Origin: Agromyces fucosus
GTDB lineage: Bacteria; Actinomycetota; Actinomycetes; Actinomycetales; Microbacteriaceae
Length of the DNA: 64,000 nt
Reading direction: 5' to 3'
Assembly (NCBI RefSeq): GCF_004134865.1
Contig: NZ_SDPO01000002.1
Location: forward strand, 248,001 to 312,000
Shown: positions 8,538 to 16,742 of the stretch, piece by piece
Numbering within the stretch: the stretch's first letter is position 1
Layout of the letters: the number at the start of each line of letters is the position of its first letter
Notes under the pieces: model-generated
The model's database searches: none
What the model was told of the DNA's origin: nothing
The model's input: the letters and a program-made list of their open reading frames with translations, nothing else
Made by a program: the position numbers and the translations under genes

Positions 8538-10169
8538 ATGGATGCAGCGAAATCTCCAATCCAAACGCCTCGTCCGCCCGGCGCCCGCGTGAGCCTCGTC
8601 GAGCTCGTCGAGCAGTTGGGGCCTCGTACGCTCACTGCGATCGGCCCGCTGGGCGACCGGGTCGCCGTCACCGGCACCGAGTTCCTCGACGTCGCCGATG
8701 AGGTGACGGATGCCTCGGGCACGCTCCTCCTCGCCCCATCGACCGCTTCGCTGAGCACGGCACGCATCGGCGCACTCGCGGCCGCTGCTGCCGAGCACGG
8801 TGCCGCTGGGATCGCATTGAAGTGCAGCGCCGAGCGGATGCCGGCGCTGGCCGCGATCGCCGACTCCACCGGGCTCGCACTTCTCCGCGTCGCCGACCGC
8901 ATCAGCTGGCGCCTCCTCGACGCCCAGCTCACCCACCTGCTCGGAGAGGCCGACACGGTGCTCGCGGCCCCGCAGGACCGTGGCGCAGAGCCGTTGTTCG
9001 CCATCGCGAACGAACTCGCCGAGTTCTTCGGCGGGTCGGTCGCGATCGAGGACCTGAGTCGCAACATCCTCGCCTACTCCTCGGTGCCGGGGCAGGTGAT
9101 CGACGCGCTGCGCACCCACGGCATCCTGGCCCGGCAGGTTCCGGCATCCCCCTACAACGACGACCAGTACCGCACCGTGCTGCGGTCCGACCGGCCGATC
9201 AGCTACCCGCGCCTGGGTGACGAGGAGCCGCGGGTGGCCTTCGCGATTCGGGCAGGCGCCCTGCCGCTCGGCAGCATCTGGGCGATCGACGCGTCGGGGG
9301 CAGCACGTCTCACCGAGGAGCAGCAGCGCCGCATGCGGCACGCGAGCGCCCTCGCCGGGGCCCACCTGCTCGACGATCTCCGAGTGCACGCGACGAATCA
9401 GCGCCCGCGCGAGGATCGGCTGCGCACGTTGCTGACGGGCATCGATCTGACCGGAACCGAGTTCGCCGAACTCGGCATCCCCGAGGAGCGCGGTGCCGCG
9501 CTGCTCGCGTTCGACGTGCCGGGAGCCGGGCCGACGACCATCGCCCAGTTGCGCTCGACCGTCATCCGCCATCTCGCGCTGCAGCGCCCCGATGCGGTCG
9601 CAGTGCCGCATCGAGGCCGGGTCTACACGCTGTTCGCCGCAAGCTCGGTCGACGAGGCCGTGGGCGTTGCGACGCCGCTGCTGCCGCTCGTCGATCGGTT
9701 GGTCGGCGATGGCACCCGAGTCGCCGTCGCCGGGCCGGCTCACCGTTCGGGCGACGTCGCCGGTGCTCGCGAGCTCGCCGATCGTCTGCTCGAGGCCGCC
9801 GACCGCAGCATCGATCCGTCGACGTCTCGCATCGTCACGGCATCGAGTCTGCGGCCGATCCTCGTGGTCGAACGCGTCGCGAGGCTGTTCGCCTCGGCCG
9901 ATGAGCTGCGCGACCCCGCGGTCGACGTCGTGCAGGCCTCCGATCAGACGCGGCCGATCGCCGAGACGCTGCTCGTCTGGCTCGAGTGCTTCGGCAACAT
10001 CGCGCAGACCGCCGCCAGGCTCGGCGTGCACGAGAACACCGTGCGCCACCGCCTGCGCCGCGCGAGCGAGGCGCACGGCATCCGCACCGAACGCGCCGAC
10101 CAGCGACTCGCGCTGTGGCTCCAGCTGCGCGCGAATCTCCACGGCGCCGGCCCCGCAACGGACGGTTGA
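8538..10169 (+). CDS. PucR family transcriptional regulator
   Basis: A 543-aa regulator. It begins with a PucR-like sensory domain (SLVELVEQLGPRTLTAIG, with LLLAPSTASL), has a central GGDEF-like/CdaR region, and ends in the HTH_30 domain typical of PucR/CdaR proteins (ETLLVWLECFGNIAQTAARL then GVHENTVRHRLRRA). Family members activate nitrogen-compound catabolism. It is divergent from the decarboxylase/amino acid ABC operon starting at 8443, 94 bases away, and is the obvious candidate regulator of it. No Shine-Dalgarno precedes the ATG; TAGCTT ends six bases before it, so the message may be leaderless. Confidence 0.87.
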   Translation: MDAAKSPIQTPRPPGARVSLVELVEQLGPRTLTAIGPLGDRVAVTGTEFLDVADEVTDASGTLLLAPSTASLSTARIGALAAAAAEHGAAGIALKCSAERMPALAAIADSTGLALLRVADRISWRLLDAQLTHLLGEADTVLAAPQDRGAEPLFAIANELAEFFGGSVAIEDLSRNILAYSSVPGQVIDALRTHGILARQVPASPYNDDQYRTVLRSDRPISYPRLGDEEPRVAFAIRAGALPLGSIWAIDASGAARLTEEQQRRMRHASALAGAHLLDDLRVHATNQRPREDRLRTLLTGIDLTGTEFAELGIPEERGAALLAFDVPGAGPTTIAQLRSTVIRHLALQRPDAVAVPHRGRVYTLFAASSVDEAVGVATPLLPLVDRLVGDGTRVAVAGPAHRSGDVAGARELADRLLEAADRSIDPSTSRIVTASSLRPILVVERVARLFASADELRDPAVDVVQASDQTRPIAETLLVWLECFGNIAQTAARLGVHENTVRHRLRRASEAHGIRTERADQRLALWLQLRANLHGAGPATDG

Positions 10170-10248
10170 GCCGACAGCCGACCGGTTCGCCGTCGAGCAC
10201 GCCCGGCACGTTCGGAAGGTTCTCGCCGCCCGGCGCGTTGCCCACTGC

Positions 10249-11283
10249 ATGAGAGCGATCGCGTATGCCAAGACCGGGGAATCGTCCGTGCTGCACCTCG
10301 TCGAGCGGGAGGCGGCCGAACCCGGCGCCGGTGAAGTGCGAGTGCGCATCGCCGTGTCGGGTGTCAACCCGACCGACTGGAAGGCGAGGGTCGGTTCGCA
10401 GCCGGGCGCTGCAACACCGTTCGCGGAGGTCGTGCCGAACCAGGACGGCGCCGGCGTCGTCGACGCCGTCGGCCCCGGCGTGGACGGGCTCGTGGTCGGC
10501 GACCGGGTCTGGGCCTACCTCGCCGCGCACGAGCGACCATCGGGCACCGCGCAGCAGTTCGCGGTGCTGTCGGCCGAACACGTGGTCCCGCTGCCCGATG
10601 CCGCGAGCTTCGACCTCGGCGCCTCACTCGGCGTGCCCGCCATGACGGCGCACCGCGCGCTCACCGTCTCCGAGGAGGGTCCGTCCCGGCTGGGTCCCGG
10701 CGCGCTCGACGGCCGCACCGTGCTCGTGGCCGGTGGCGCGGGCGCCGTCGGACACGCCGCCATCCAGCTCGCCCGCTGGTCGGGAGCCACGGTCATCACG
10801 ACCGTGAGCTCGCCTGAGAAGTCCGCGCTCGCGACCGCGGCCGGGGCCCACCACGTCGTGAACTACCGCATCGACGACGCCGCCGCCGCGATCCGCGCGA
10901 TCGCCCCGCACGGCGTCGACCAGGTCGTCGAGGTATCGCCCGCCCGCAATGCCGCGCTGAACGCGAGCGTGATCGCGAACCACGGGACGATCGCCGTGTA
11001 CGCGACCGACGGCGGCGCCGAGATGACCCTCGACGTGCGCCGGCACTTCGCGCTCAACGTTCGCTACCAGTTCCTGCTGCTCTACACCGTCGGCCAGGAT
11101 GCCCTCTCTGCTGCCGCGGAGGACATCGGTCGTGCCCTCGCCGACGGCGCGCTGCCCGTGGGCGAGGACGCCGGCCTGCCGATCACGCGCTTCCCGCTCG
11201 AGCGCACGGCCGAGGCGCACGACGCCGTCGAGGCGGGCACCGTCGGCAAGGTGCTCATCGACGTCGATCGCGGAATCGGCTGA
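10249..11283 (+). CDS. NADPH:quinone oxidoreductase / zinc-independent MDR protein
   Basis: A 344-aa medium-chain reductase of the quinone oxidoreductase (QOR) type. The GroES-like N-terminus shows VSGVNPTDWKARVG in place of catalytic zinc ligands; the nucleotide site is VAGGAGAVGHAAIQLARW (about 160-177), followed by TVSSPEKSALATAAGAHHVVNYR. It should transfer hydride from NADPH to quinones or enones. It lies 79 bases after the PucR gene on the same strand, but with no sign of a shared role. The ATG at 10249 begins the family's usual MRAIAYAKTG start. It converges with lysE at 11321. Confidence 0.88.
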   Translation: MRAIAYAKTGESSVLHLVEREAAEPGAGEVRVRIAVSGVNPTDWKARVGSQPGAATPFAEVVPNQDGAGVVDAVGPGVDGLVVGDRVWAYLAAHERPSGTAQQFAVLSAEHVVPLPDAASFDLGASLGVPAMTAHRALTVSEEGPSRLGPGALDGRTVLVAGGAGAVGHAAIQLARWSGATVITTVSSPEKSALATAAGAHHVVNYRIDDAAAAIRAIAPHGVDQVVEVSPARNAALNASVIANHGTIAVYATDGGAEMTLDVRRHFALNVRYQFLLLYTVGQDALSAAAEDIGRALADGALPVGEDAGLPITRFPLERTAEAHDAVEAGTVGKVLIDVDRGIG

Positions 11284-11320
11284 TCCTTCCCGCGGCGAGC
11301 GGGGCTCAGCCGAGACGCGC

Positions 11321-11980
11321 TCAGCCGAGCAGGTGCGACAGCTGCTCGACGACGAGCACCACTGCGAGCACGACCATCGCGGCGCCCGAGATGCGGGAGA
11401 CGAGACGCATGGCCGACGGCCGGGCGCGCAGCACCGTGCGAGCGCCCATGCCCACGACGAAGTAGACGAGCGCGCAACTGCCGACGAAGATGAGGCCGAG
11501 CACGGCGAGCTGCACCGGGATCGGCCAGTCTCCCGCGGCATCCGTGAACTGCGGCAGCAGCACGACGAGCACGAGCAGGCCCTTCGGGTTCAGGCCGCTG
11601 ACGCCGGCGCCCTGCACGAGTCGGAGCCACGGCGGTGTCGTCGCTCCCACGCCGACGACGCCAGACGCGCCGGACACTCCGGACACTCCGGCGACCGCGG
11701 CAGGCGGCTCGACGAGCACCCGCACACCGAGGTACAGCAGGTACGCCGCGGCTGCGAATGTCAGCCCGATGAGCACCCACGGCATGGCCGCCACAGCGGC
11801 ACCCACCCCGACCGCCACCGCGACGACCGCGGCGAGGTAGCCGATGAGGATTCCGGAGAGCGCCGGCAGGATGCTGCGATCGCGCAGGCCCGAGGCGATG
11901 ATGTACGCCCAATCAGGGCCGGGCACGAGCACCATGAACGTCATCATCGCCCAGCAGGCGAGCAGCAATTGCGTGTTCAC
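11321..11980 (-). CDS. LysE/RhtB family amino acid exporter
   Basis: A 219-aa inner-membrane protein with about six membrane helices, carrying the LysE hallmark VLVPGPDWAYIIASGLRDR near the N-terminus and GLNPKGLLVLVVLLPQF in the middle. LysE proteins export excess amino acids. GTG at 11980 was chosen because GAGGAGG lies just upstream; an ATG 45 bases further up has none. A small hydrophilic loop rich in Gly, Ser and Val (VAGVSGVSGASGVVGVGA, about residues 90-107) is unusual and looks like repeat slippage. It is divergent from an AsnC/Lrp regulator, the classic arrangement for an exporter induced by its substrate. Confidence 0.9.
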   Translation of the reverse strand: MNTQLLLACWAMMTFMVLVPGPDWAYIIASGLRDRSILPALSGILIGYLAAVVAVAVGVGAAVAAMPWVLIGLTFAAAAYLLYLGVRVLVEPPAAVAGVSGVSGASGVVGVGATTPPWLRLVQGAGVSGLNPKGLLVLVVLLPQFTDAAGDWPIPVQLAVLGLIFVGSCALVYFVVGMGARTVLRARPSAMRLVSRISGAAMVVLAVVLVVEQLSHLLG

Positions 11981-12040
11981 GGCGGCCTCCTCTCGACGGA
12001 TACGAAGAATGTAGGCGCCATGCACCAGAAGCCGCTGCCG

Positions 12041-12082
12041 AATTCACCCCGGACCACGCCGCCTCGTGGAACAATTCACCCC
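12041..12082. promoter_or_regulatory. Direct repeat AATTCACCCC upstream of asnC-type gene
   Basis: AATTCACCCC occurs at 12041-12050 and again at 12073-12082, immediately before the ATG at 12083. The copies are 32 bases apart, about three helical turns, so both lie on one face of the DNA. Lrp/AsnC octamers often bind such phased sites. Seen directly; function inferred. Confidence 0.5.
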
Positions 12083-12535
12083 ATGGATGCCATCGATCGG
12101 AAGATCCTTGCCGAACTGCAGCAGGACGGGCGCCTGAGCCTCACCGACCTCGCCGCCCGCGTGCAGCTGAGCATGTCGCCGACCCACCGACGGCTCCACG
12201 CGCTCGAGGCATCCGGAGCCATCTCGGGCTACCGCGCGGTCATCGATCCGGAGGTGGTCGGGCTCGGCTTCGGCGCGCTCGTGTTCGTCACGATGGACCA
12301 GGCGAATCGGGCGACCATCCCCGCGTTCGACGCCGCGGTCGCCGAGATCCCCGAGGTGATCCAGGCGCTGCGCCTCTTCGGCGACCCCGACTACCTGCTG
12401 CGCGTCGCCGTGCCCGACCTGCCGGCGTACCAGCGCCTCTGGGATGAACGACTCTCGGCGCTGCCGGGCGTGCGCCGGGTCGAGTCCACCCTGGTCATGA
12501 AGACGATCGTCGACGACCGTCCGCTGCCGATCTGA
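12083..12535 (+). CDS. Lrp/AsnC family transcriptional regulator
   Basis: A 150-aa feast/famine regulator: N-terminal AsnC winged helix (DRKILAELQQDGRLSLTDLA, then RVQLSMSPTHRRLHALEASG) and C-terminal RAM ligand domain (FVTMDQANRATIPAFDAAVAEIPEVIQALRLFGDPDYLLRV shows the usual pattern). It is divergent from the LysE-type exporter, so amino-acid-dependent activation of export is the likely job, as with Lrp-BrnFE and LysG-LysE pairs. No Shine-Dalgarno precedes the ATG and a phased direct repeat runs right up to it, so the transcript may be leaderless. Confidence 0.88.
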   Translation: MDAIDRKILAELQQDGRLSLTDLAARVQLSMSPTHRRLHALEASGAISGYRAVIDPEVVGLGFGALVFVTMDQANRATIPAFDAAVAEIPEVIQALRLFGDPDYLLRVAVPDLPAYQRLWDERLSALPGVRRVESTLVMKTIVDDRPLPI

Positions 12536-12540
12536 CGGGC

Positions 12541-12560
12541 CGGCGCGGCCCGGCGCGGCC
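12541..12560. repeat. Ten-base GC-only tandem repeat
   Basis: CGGCGCGGCC is present twice in tandem right after the AsnC stop codon. It is too short to be an array; probable replication slippage in a non-coding spacer of 118 bases that otherwise holds only the ribosome binding site of the next gene. Confidence 0.6.
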
Positions 12561-12653
12561 CGACGCAGGACGACGAGAACCGCCCCTCGACGCCGTCGGC
12601 CGGTCGGCGTACCGTGGCCGTCGAAGCGACAGCCCCGAACGAGGAGGTTCCCG

Positions 12654-13121
12654 ATGGCCGAGCTCTCACCCATCCAGCCGTGCCTGTGGTTCGACGAGCA
12701 GGCGCGCGAGGCGATGACGTACTACGTCGAGGTCTTCCCGAACTCGCGCATCACCCGCATCGACGAGTACCCCGACGAGTCACTCGACGAGCACTTCGTC
12801 GGCATGACCGGCAAGGTGCTGAACGGCCAGTTCACGCTGAACGGCGTCGACTTCGTCTGCCTCGACGGCGGGCCGCTCTTCGAGTTCAACGAGTCGGTCT
12901 CGTTCGTCGTCTCCTGCGCCGACCAGGACGAGATCGACTACTACTGGTCGAAGCTCTCGCATGTGCCCGAGTCGGAGCAGTGCGGCTGGTGCAAGGACCG
13001 CTTCGGCGTCAGCTGGCAGGTCATTCCGGCGAACATGGGCGAACTGACCCGGCGGCCCGAGCAGATCCAGGTGATGATGCGGCAGAAGAAGGTCGTGATC
13101 ACCGAGCTCGAGAACGCCTGA
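12654..13121 (+). CDS. VOC superfamily protein (PhnB / 3-dmu-9_3-mt domain)
   Basis: A 155-aa glyoxalase/bleomycin-fold protein of the PhnB-like group. The N-terminus IQPCLWFDEQAREAMTYYVEVFPNS and the C-terminal WCKDRFGVSWQVIPANM are diagnostic. Members are often annotated as 3-demethylubiquinone methyltransferase, but have no methyltransferase fold and their role is mostly unknown; a metal-dependent small-molecule enzyme or binding protein is the safe reading. GAGGAGG is eight bases before the ATG. The gene is a single unit, convergent with the deazaflavin protein at 13146. Confidence 0.88.
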   Translation: MAELSPIQPCLWFDEQAREAMTYYVEVFPNSRITRIDEYPDESLDEHFVGMTGKVLNGQFTLNGVDFVCLDGGPLFEFNESVSFVVSCADQDEIDYYWSKLSHVPESEQCGWCKDRFGVSWQVIPANMGELTRRPEQIQVMMRQKKVVITELENA

Positions 13122-13145
13122 GCCGTCGGATGCCGCGGCTCGCCG

Positions 13146-13580
13146 TCATCGATCGGGTACGACGTCTCGTCGTTCGGCTGCCCCGTTCGCGCGAGTGAGC
13201 ACGATCGCAGCGGGAAAACGCCCGACGACCCTGCGGAACACTGGTTTCGACAGCGCAGCCGCCTCCGCGGGCTCGACCAGCCTGGGGTCGGTCGCCCGAT
13301 GGTCGCGCCCCTTCCACGCGATCGTCGCTTCGCCCGCGACGAGCACATTGCGCGCCCAGTTGGTCTTCGCTCCCCACGGCAGGCCGATGAGGAAGAGGCT
13401 CCCCGACACCGTCGGCACGAGCGCGATCGGCGTCGCATACGCGGTGCCGCTGCGACGTCCGCGATGGTGGATGATCCCCCAGAGAGGCATCCATCGACGC
13501 CCGGCGAGCACCCGGGCGAGCGGCTCGCTCGCCCGCACCGCCCACCGGGGCGGCCCTTTCCTGCGGCCGGAATCGCTCAC
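13146..13580 (-). CDS. Deazaflavin-dependent nitroreductase family protein (Ddn-like)
   Basis: A 144-aa member of the F420-dependent oxidoreductase family PF04075. The N-terminal helix PPRWAVRASEPLARVLAGRRW is followed by the split-barrel core HHRGRRSGTAYATPIALVPT, LFLIGLPWGAKTNWARNVLVAG and IAWKGRDHRATD, which in relatives binds coenzyme F420. Reactions in the family include nitro-reduction and quinone reduction. GTG at 13580 gives the shortest frame containing the conserved start; its ribosome binding site is weak. No F420 biosynthesis gene is in the window. Convergent with the VOC gene and divergent from the aminotransferase at 13710. Confidence 0.82.
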   Translation of the reverse strand: MSDSGRRKGPPRWAVRASEPLARVLAGRRWMPLWGIIHHRGRRSGTAYATPIALVPTVSGSLFLIGLPWGAKTNWARNVLVAGEATIAWKGRDHRATDPRLVEPAEAAALSKPVFRRVVGRFPAAIVLTRANGAAERRDVVPDR

Positions 13581-13709
13581 GACCCCAGCATCCGCTCTCC
13601 GGGCGGATTCCGCACCCGCGATCTCCGCGCCCTGCGGCCGCACCGGGCGCCCAGCCGGACGATCTAGGCTCGAAGCACCGTCACCGAACTGCAGAAGGAG
13701 CATGCCGCC

Positions 13710-14984
13710 ATGAGCGACGCCGCGAACCTCGACGTCTTCGACCGCCGCGAGTCGGAGGTGCGCGGGTACGTCCGCGCGTTCCCCACGGTCTTCGACCGTG
13801 CGAGCGGCTCCACCCTCGTCGATGCAGACGGCCGCGAGTACCTCGACTTCTTCGCCGGCGCCGGTGTGCTTAACTACGGCCACAACAACCCCGTGTTCAC
13901 CCGTGCGCTCATCGAGTACCTCGAGCGCGACGGCATCATCCACGGTCTCGACATGGCCACCTCGGCCAAGCGCGCGTTCATCGAGGCGTTCGAGCAGTAC
14001 GTGCTCGCGCCCCGAGGACTCGACCACAAGCTGCAGTTCACCGGACCGACCGGCGCCAACGCCGTCGAGGCGGCCCTGAAGGTCGCGCGCCAGGCCACCG
14101 GCCGCACCAACGTCGTCGCGTTCACGAACGGATTCCACGGGCTGAGCGTCGGCGCCCTCGCCGCGACCGGCAACAGCACGTACCGCGAGGCCGCGGGCAT
14201 GCCGCTCGACAACGTCACCCGCCTGCCGTTCGACGGGTACCTCGGGGCGGAGATCGACACCCTCGACCTGTTCGAGAAGATGCTCGACGACCCCGGATCC
14301 GGCCTCGACCTGCCCGCCGCCGTCATCGTCGAGGCCGTGCAGGGCGAGGGCGGCATCAACGTCGCGACCGTACCGTGGCTCCAGCGCCTGCGAGCCCTGA
14401 CCGCCGACCGCGGCATCCTGCTCATCCTCGACGAGATCCAGGCGGGCGTCGGCCGCACCGGCACGTTCTTCGCCTTCGAGGCCGCGGGCATCGTGCCCGA
14501 CATCGTGACCGTGTCGAAGTCGATCTCGGGCTCCGGCCTGCCGATGTCGCTCGTGCTGCTGCGCCCCGAGGTCGACGTCTGGAAGCCCGGCGCCCACACG
14601 GGCACGTTCCGCGGCAACAACCTCGCCTTCGTCTCGGCGCGCGTCGCCCTCGAGACCTACTGGGCCGACGCCGCATTCACCGACGGTGTGGCGGCGAAGT
14701 CGGCGCTGCTGCGGACAGAGCTCGACGCCATCGCCGCCGAGCACCCCGAGCTCGGTCTCGCCCCGCGCGGCCGAGGTCTGATGTACGGCCTCGCCTGCGA
14801 CGGCGACCGCACGCTCGCCGGCCGCATCTCGAAGGAGGCCTTCACGCGCGGACTCGTCATCGAGACCTCGGGTGCGTTCGACGAGGTGCTGAAGTTCCTC
14901 CCCGCGCTCACGATCACCGAAGACGAGCTGCGCGCCGGCCTCGCGATCGTGCGCGAGAGCCTCGACGCGGTGCTCGCAGCCTGA
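13710..14984 (+). CDS. ectB: Diaminobutyrate--2-oxoglutarate transaminase (EctB type)
   Basis: A 424-aa class III PLP aminotransferase. GVLNYGHNNP, LDMATSAKRAFIEAFEQYVL, FTGPTGANAVEAALK, FHGLSVGALAATGN, LDEIQAGVGRTGTFFAFE and the PLP-lysine segment VSKSISGSGLP follow EctB, which makes L-2,4-diaminobutyrate from aspartate semialdehyde, the first step of ectoine synthesis. The length matches the family. However, neither ectA nor ectC is adjacent: the next genes encode a DsbA-CcdA pair. It may supply diaminobutyrate for another pathway, or the rest of the ectoine genes may lie elsewhere. AGAAGGAG precedes the start. Confidence 0.87.
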   Translation: MSDAANLDVFDRRESEVRGYVRAFPTVFDRASGSTLVDADGREYLDFFAGAGVLNYGHNNPVFTRALIEYLERDGIIHGLDMATSAKRAFIEAFEQYVLAPRGLDHKLQFTGPTGANAVEAALKVARQATGRTNVVAFTNGFHGLSVGALAATGNSTYREAAGMPLDNVTRLPFDGYLGAEIDTLDLFEKMLDDPGSGLDLPAAVIVEAVQGEGGINVATVPWLQRLRALTADRGILLILDEIQAGVGRTGTFFAFEAAGIVPDIVTVSKSISGSGLPMSLVLLRPEVDVWKPGAHTGTFRGNNLAFVSARVALETYWADAAFTDGVAAKSALLRTELDAIAAEHPELGLAPRGRGLMYGLACDGDRTLAGRISKEAFTRGLVIETSGAFDEVLKFLPALTITEDELRAGLAIVRESLDAVLAA

Positions 14985-15022
14985 CAGCCCGGTCTGGGAT
15001 TCAACATGTATCCTAGGCCGCG

Positions 15023-15802
15023 ATGTCGAACTCCCCTGCACCGAAGCCAGTCCACCCGCTCGCGCGCAAGCTCCGCCTCGCGCGCATCCTGAACGTCGTG
15101 CTCGGCGCCGTGACGGCGTTCCTCCTCGTCGTCGTGATCGCGCAGTCGGTGCCGAATGCCGGGCAGGCTGCAGCCGGCGGCGCGACGCAGACACCCGCGG
15201 CCGGCGAAGCGGGCGCGGGCGAGAACACGTCCGGCTCGGGCACCGGCTCCGAGCTCGCGAAGCGAGACCCGAACGACCCCCTCGCGATCGGCGATGTCGA
15301 CGCCCCCATCGTGCTCGTCGAGTGGGCCGACTTCCGCTGCCCCTTCTGCGCGGTCGTCACGAACCAGACCCTGCCGACGATCTTCGACGAATACGTCGAG
15401 CAGGGCCTCGTGCGCTACGAATTCCGCGACGTCGCATTCTTCGGCGACGAGTCGGTCGACGCCGCCGTCGCGGCGCGGGCCGCCGGCGAGCAGGGCAGGT
15501 TCCCCGAGTACCTCGAGGCCGTCTTCGCCGCCGCGCCCGAGAAGGGCCACCCCGACATGCCGCGCGAGAAGCTCATCGGCTTCGCCGCCGAGGCCGGCGT
15601 GCCCGACCTCGCGAAGTTCGAGCAGGACCTCGATCGCGCCGACCTCCGCGATGCCGTGCTCGCCAGCACGGCGGAGGCGCAGAAGCTCGGCGTCACGAGC
15701 GTGCCGTTCTTCGTCGCCGGCGACCAGGCGATCGCCGGTGCGCAGCCGATCGAGAACTTCCGCGCCCTCCTCGACGAGCAGCTGGCCGCGGCGGGCGAGT
15801 GA
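15023..15802 (+). CDS. DsbA family thioredoxin-fold protein, membrane anchored
   Basis: A 259-aa protein with one N-terminal membrane helix (ILNVVLGAVTAFLLVVVIAQ, about residues 22-41), a Gly/Ala/Thr-rich extracytoplasmic linker, and a DsbA-type thioredoxin domain with the CPFC active site in WADFRCPFCAVV. The cis-Pro loop is TSVPFFVAGDQAI. It should oxidise, isomerise or reduce thiols outside the membrane. Its TGA overlaps the GTG of the CcdA-like gene, so the electron-transfer partner is co-translated. There is no Shine-Dalgarno; TATCCT ends eight bases before the ATG, suggesting a leaderless message. Confidence 0.88.
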   Translation: MSNSPAPKPVHPLARKLRLARILNVVLGAVTAFLLVVVIAQSVPNAGQAAAGGATQTPAAGEAGAGENTSGSGTGSELAKRDPNDPLAIGDVDAPIVLVEWADFRCPFCAVVTNQTLPTIFDEYVEQGLVRYEFRDVAFFGDESVDAAVAARAAGEQGRFPEYLEAVFAAAPEKGHPDMPREKLIGFAAEAGVPDLAKFEQDLDRADLRDAVLASTAEAQKLGVTSVPFFVAGDQAIAGAQPIENFRALLDEQLAAAGE

Positions 15803-16677
15803 TCGACCTCGGGCTCGCGGGGGCACTCGTCGGAGGCATCCTCACCCTGCTGAGCCCGTGCTCGGTGATGCTGCTGCCGGCGTTCTTCGCCTACGCCTTC
15901 ACGAGTCCGAGCCGGTTGATCGCCCGCACCGGCGTCTTCTACCTCGGCCTCATCACGACGCTCGTGCCGATCGGCGTGCTCGCCGGCACCGTCGGCGCCT
16001 TCGTCAGCACGAACCGCACGATGCTCGTCACGGTCGCCGCGATCGTCATCATCGTGCTCGGCGCCGTGCAGCTCAGCGGCATCCCCTTGCCGGCGTTCAC
16101 GCGCAGCGGGGCGACAGAGGGCACCGGCGTGGCATCCGTGTACCTGCTCGGCACCGTGTACGGACTCGCCGGAGTCTGCGCCGGCCCGCTGCTCGGCAGC
16201 GTACTGGCGCTCGCCGCCCTCGGCGGGCAACCGCTGTACGGCGGCATCGTGCTCGCCGTCTTCGCCCTCGGCATGACCGTGCCGCTCTTCGTGCTGGCCT
16301 TCGCATGGTCGCGGTCGCCGCGCCTCCGCGGCCTGCTGCGCCCCCGCACGGTGCGCATCGGACGCTGGACCAACACCTGGACGCAGGTCGTCGGCGGCCT
16401 GCTCGGCATCGGCATCGGCGTGCTGCTCATCGTCACCGAGGGCACCGCCTCGCTCGGCGGCGTGCTCGGCGCCTCGCAGCAGTTCGCGGTCGAGAGCTGG
16501 GTGCTCGAACGAACCGCCGGGGTCTCCGACCTCGTCGTCGCGGGTGTCGCGATCGCCGCACTGGCGGCCGCCTGGGGCATCCACCGGTGGCGGCGCGGCA
16601 CGGCACGGCGAGCGGATGCCTCGCGCCACGGCTCCCCCGCGGCATCCGTGGCCGCGCCTGAAGGCGACGCCTCGTGA
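15799..16677 (+). CDS. CcdA/DsbD-type cytochrome c biogenesis membrane protein
   Basis: A 292-aa polytopic membrane protein of the CcdA family, which carries electrons from cytoplasmic thioredoxin to extracytoplasmic thiol proteins. The two redox cysteines are in LSPCSVMLLPAFF (helix 1) and GLAGVCAGPLLGS (helix 4). About six helices are visible. The GTG start overlaps the stop of the DsbA-like gene (GTGA). The pair probably keeps the CPFC protein reduced, serving some extracytoplasmic reductant function; no cytochrome c or resB/resC gene is nearby. A long C-terminal tail rich in Arg and Ala is not family-conserved. Confidence 0.86.
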   Translation: MIDLGLAGALVGGILTLLSPCSVMLLPAFFAYAFTSPSRLIARTGVFYLGLITTLVPIGVLAGTVGAFVSTNRTMLVTVAAIVIIVLGAVQLSGIPLPAFTRSGATEGTGVASVYLLGTVYGLAGVCAGPLLGSVLALAALGGQPLYGGIVLAVFALGMTVPLFVLAFAWSRSPRLRGLLRPRTVRIGRWTNTWTQVVGGLLGIGIGVLLIVTEGTASLGGVLGASQQFAVESWVLERTAGVSDLVVAGVAIAALAAAWGIHRWRRGTARRADASRHGSPAASVAAPEGDAS

Positions 16678-16742
16678 CGCTCACCGCGCACGAGACCGGG
16701 GCAGCGGATGCACCGGCGCCGACGCCGCGCCATGATGGTGGG

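Noticed and set aside
13710..14984. An ectoine biosynthesis cluster
   Set aside because: Only the EctB-like gene is present; no ectA, ectC or ectD in the window.
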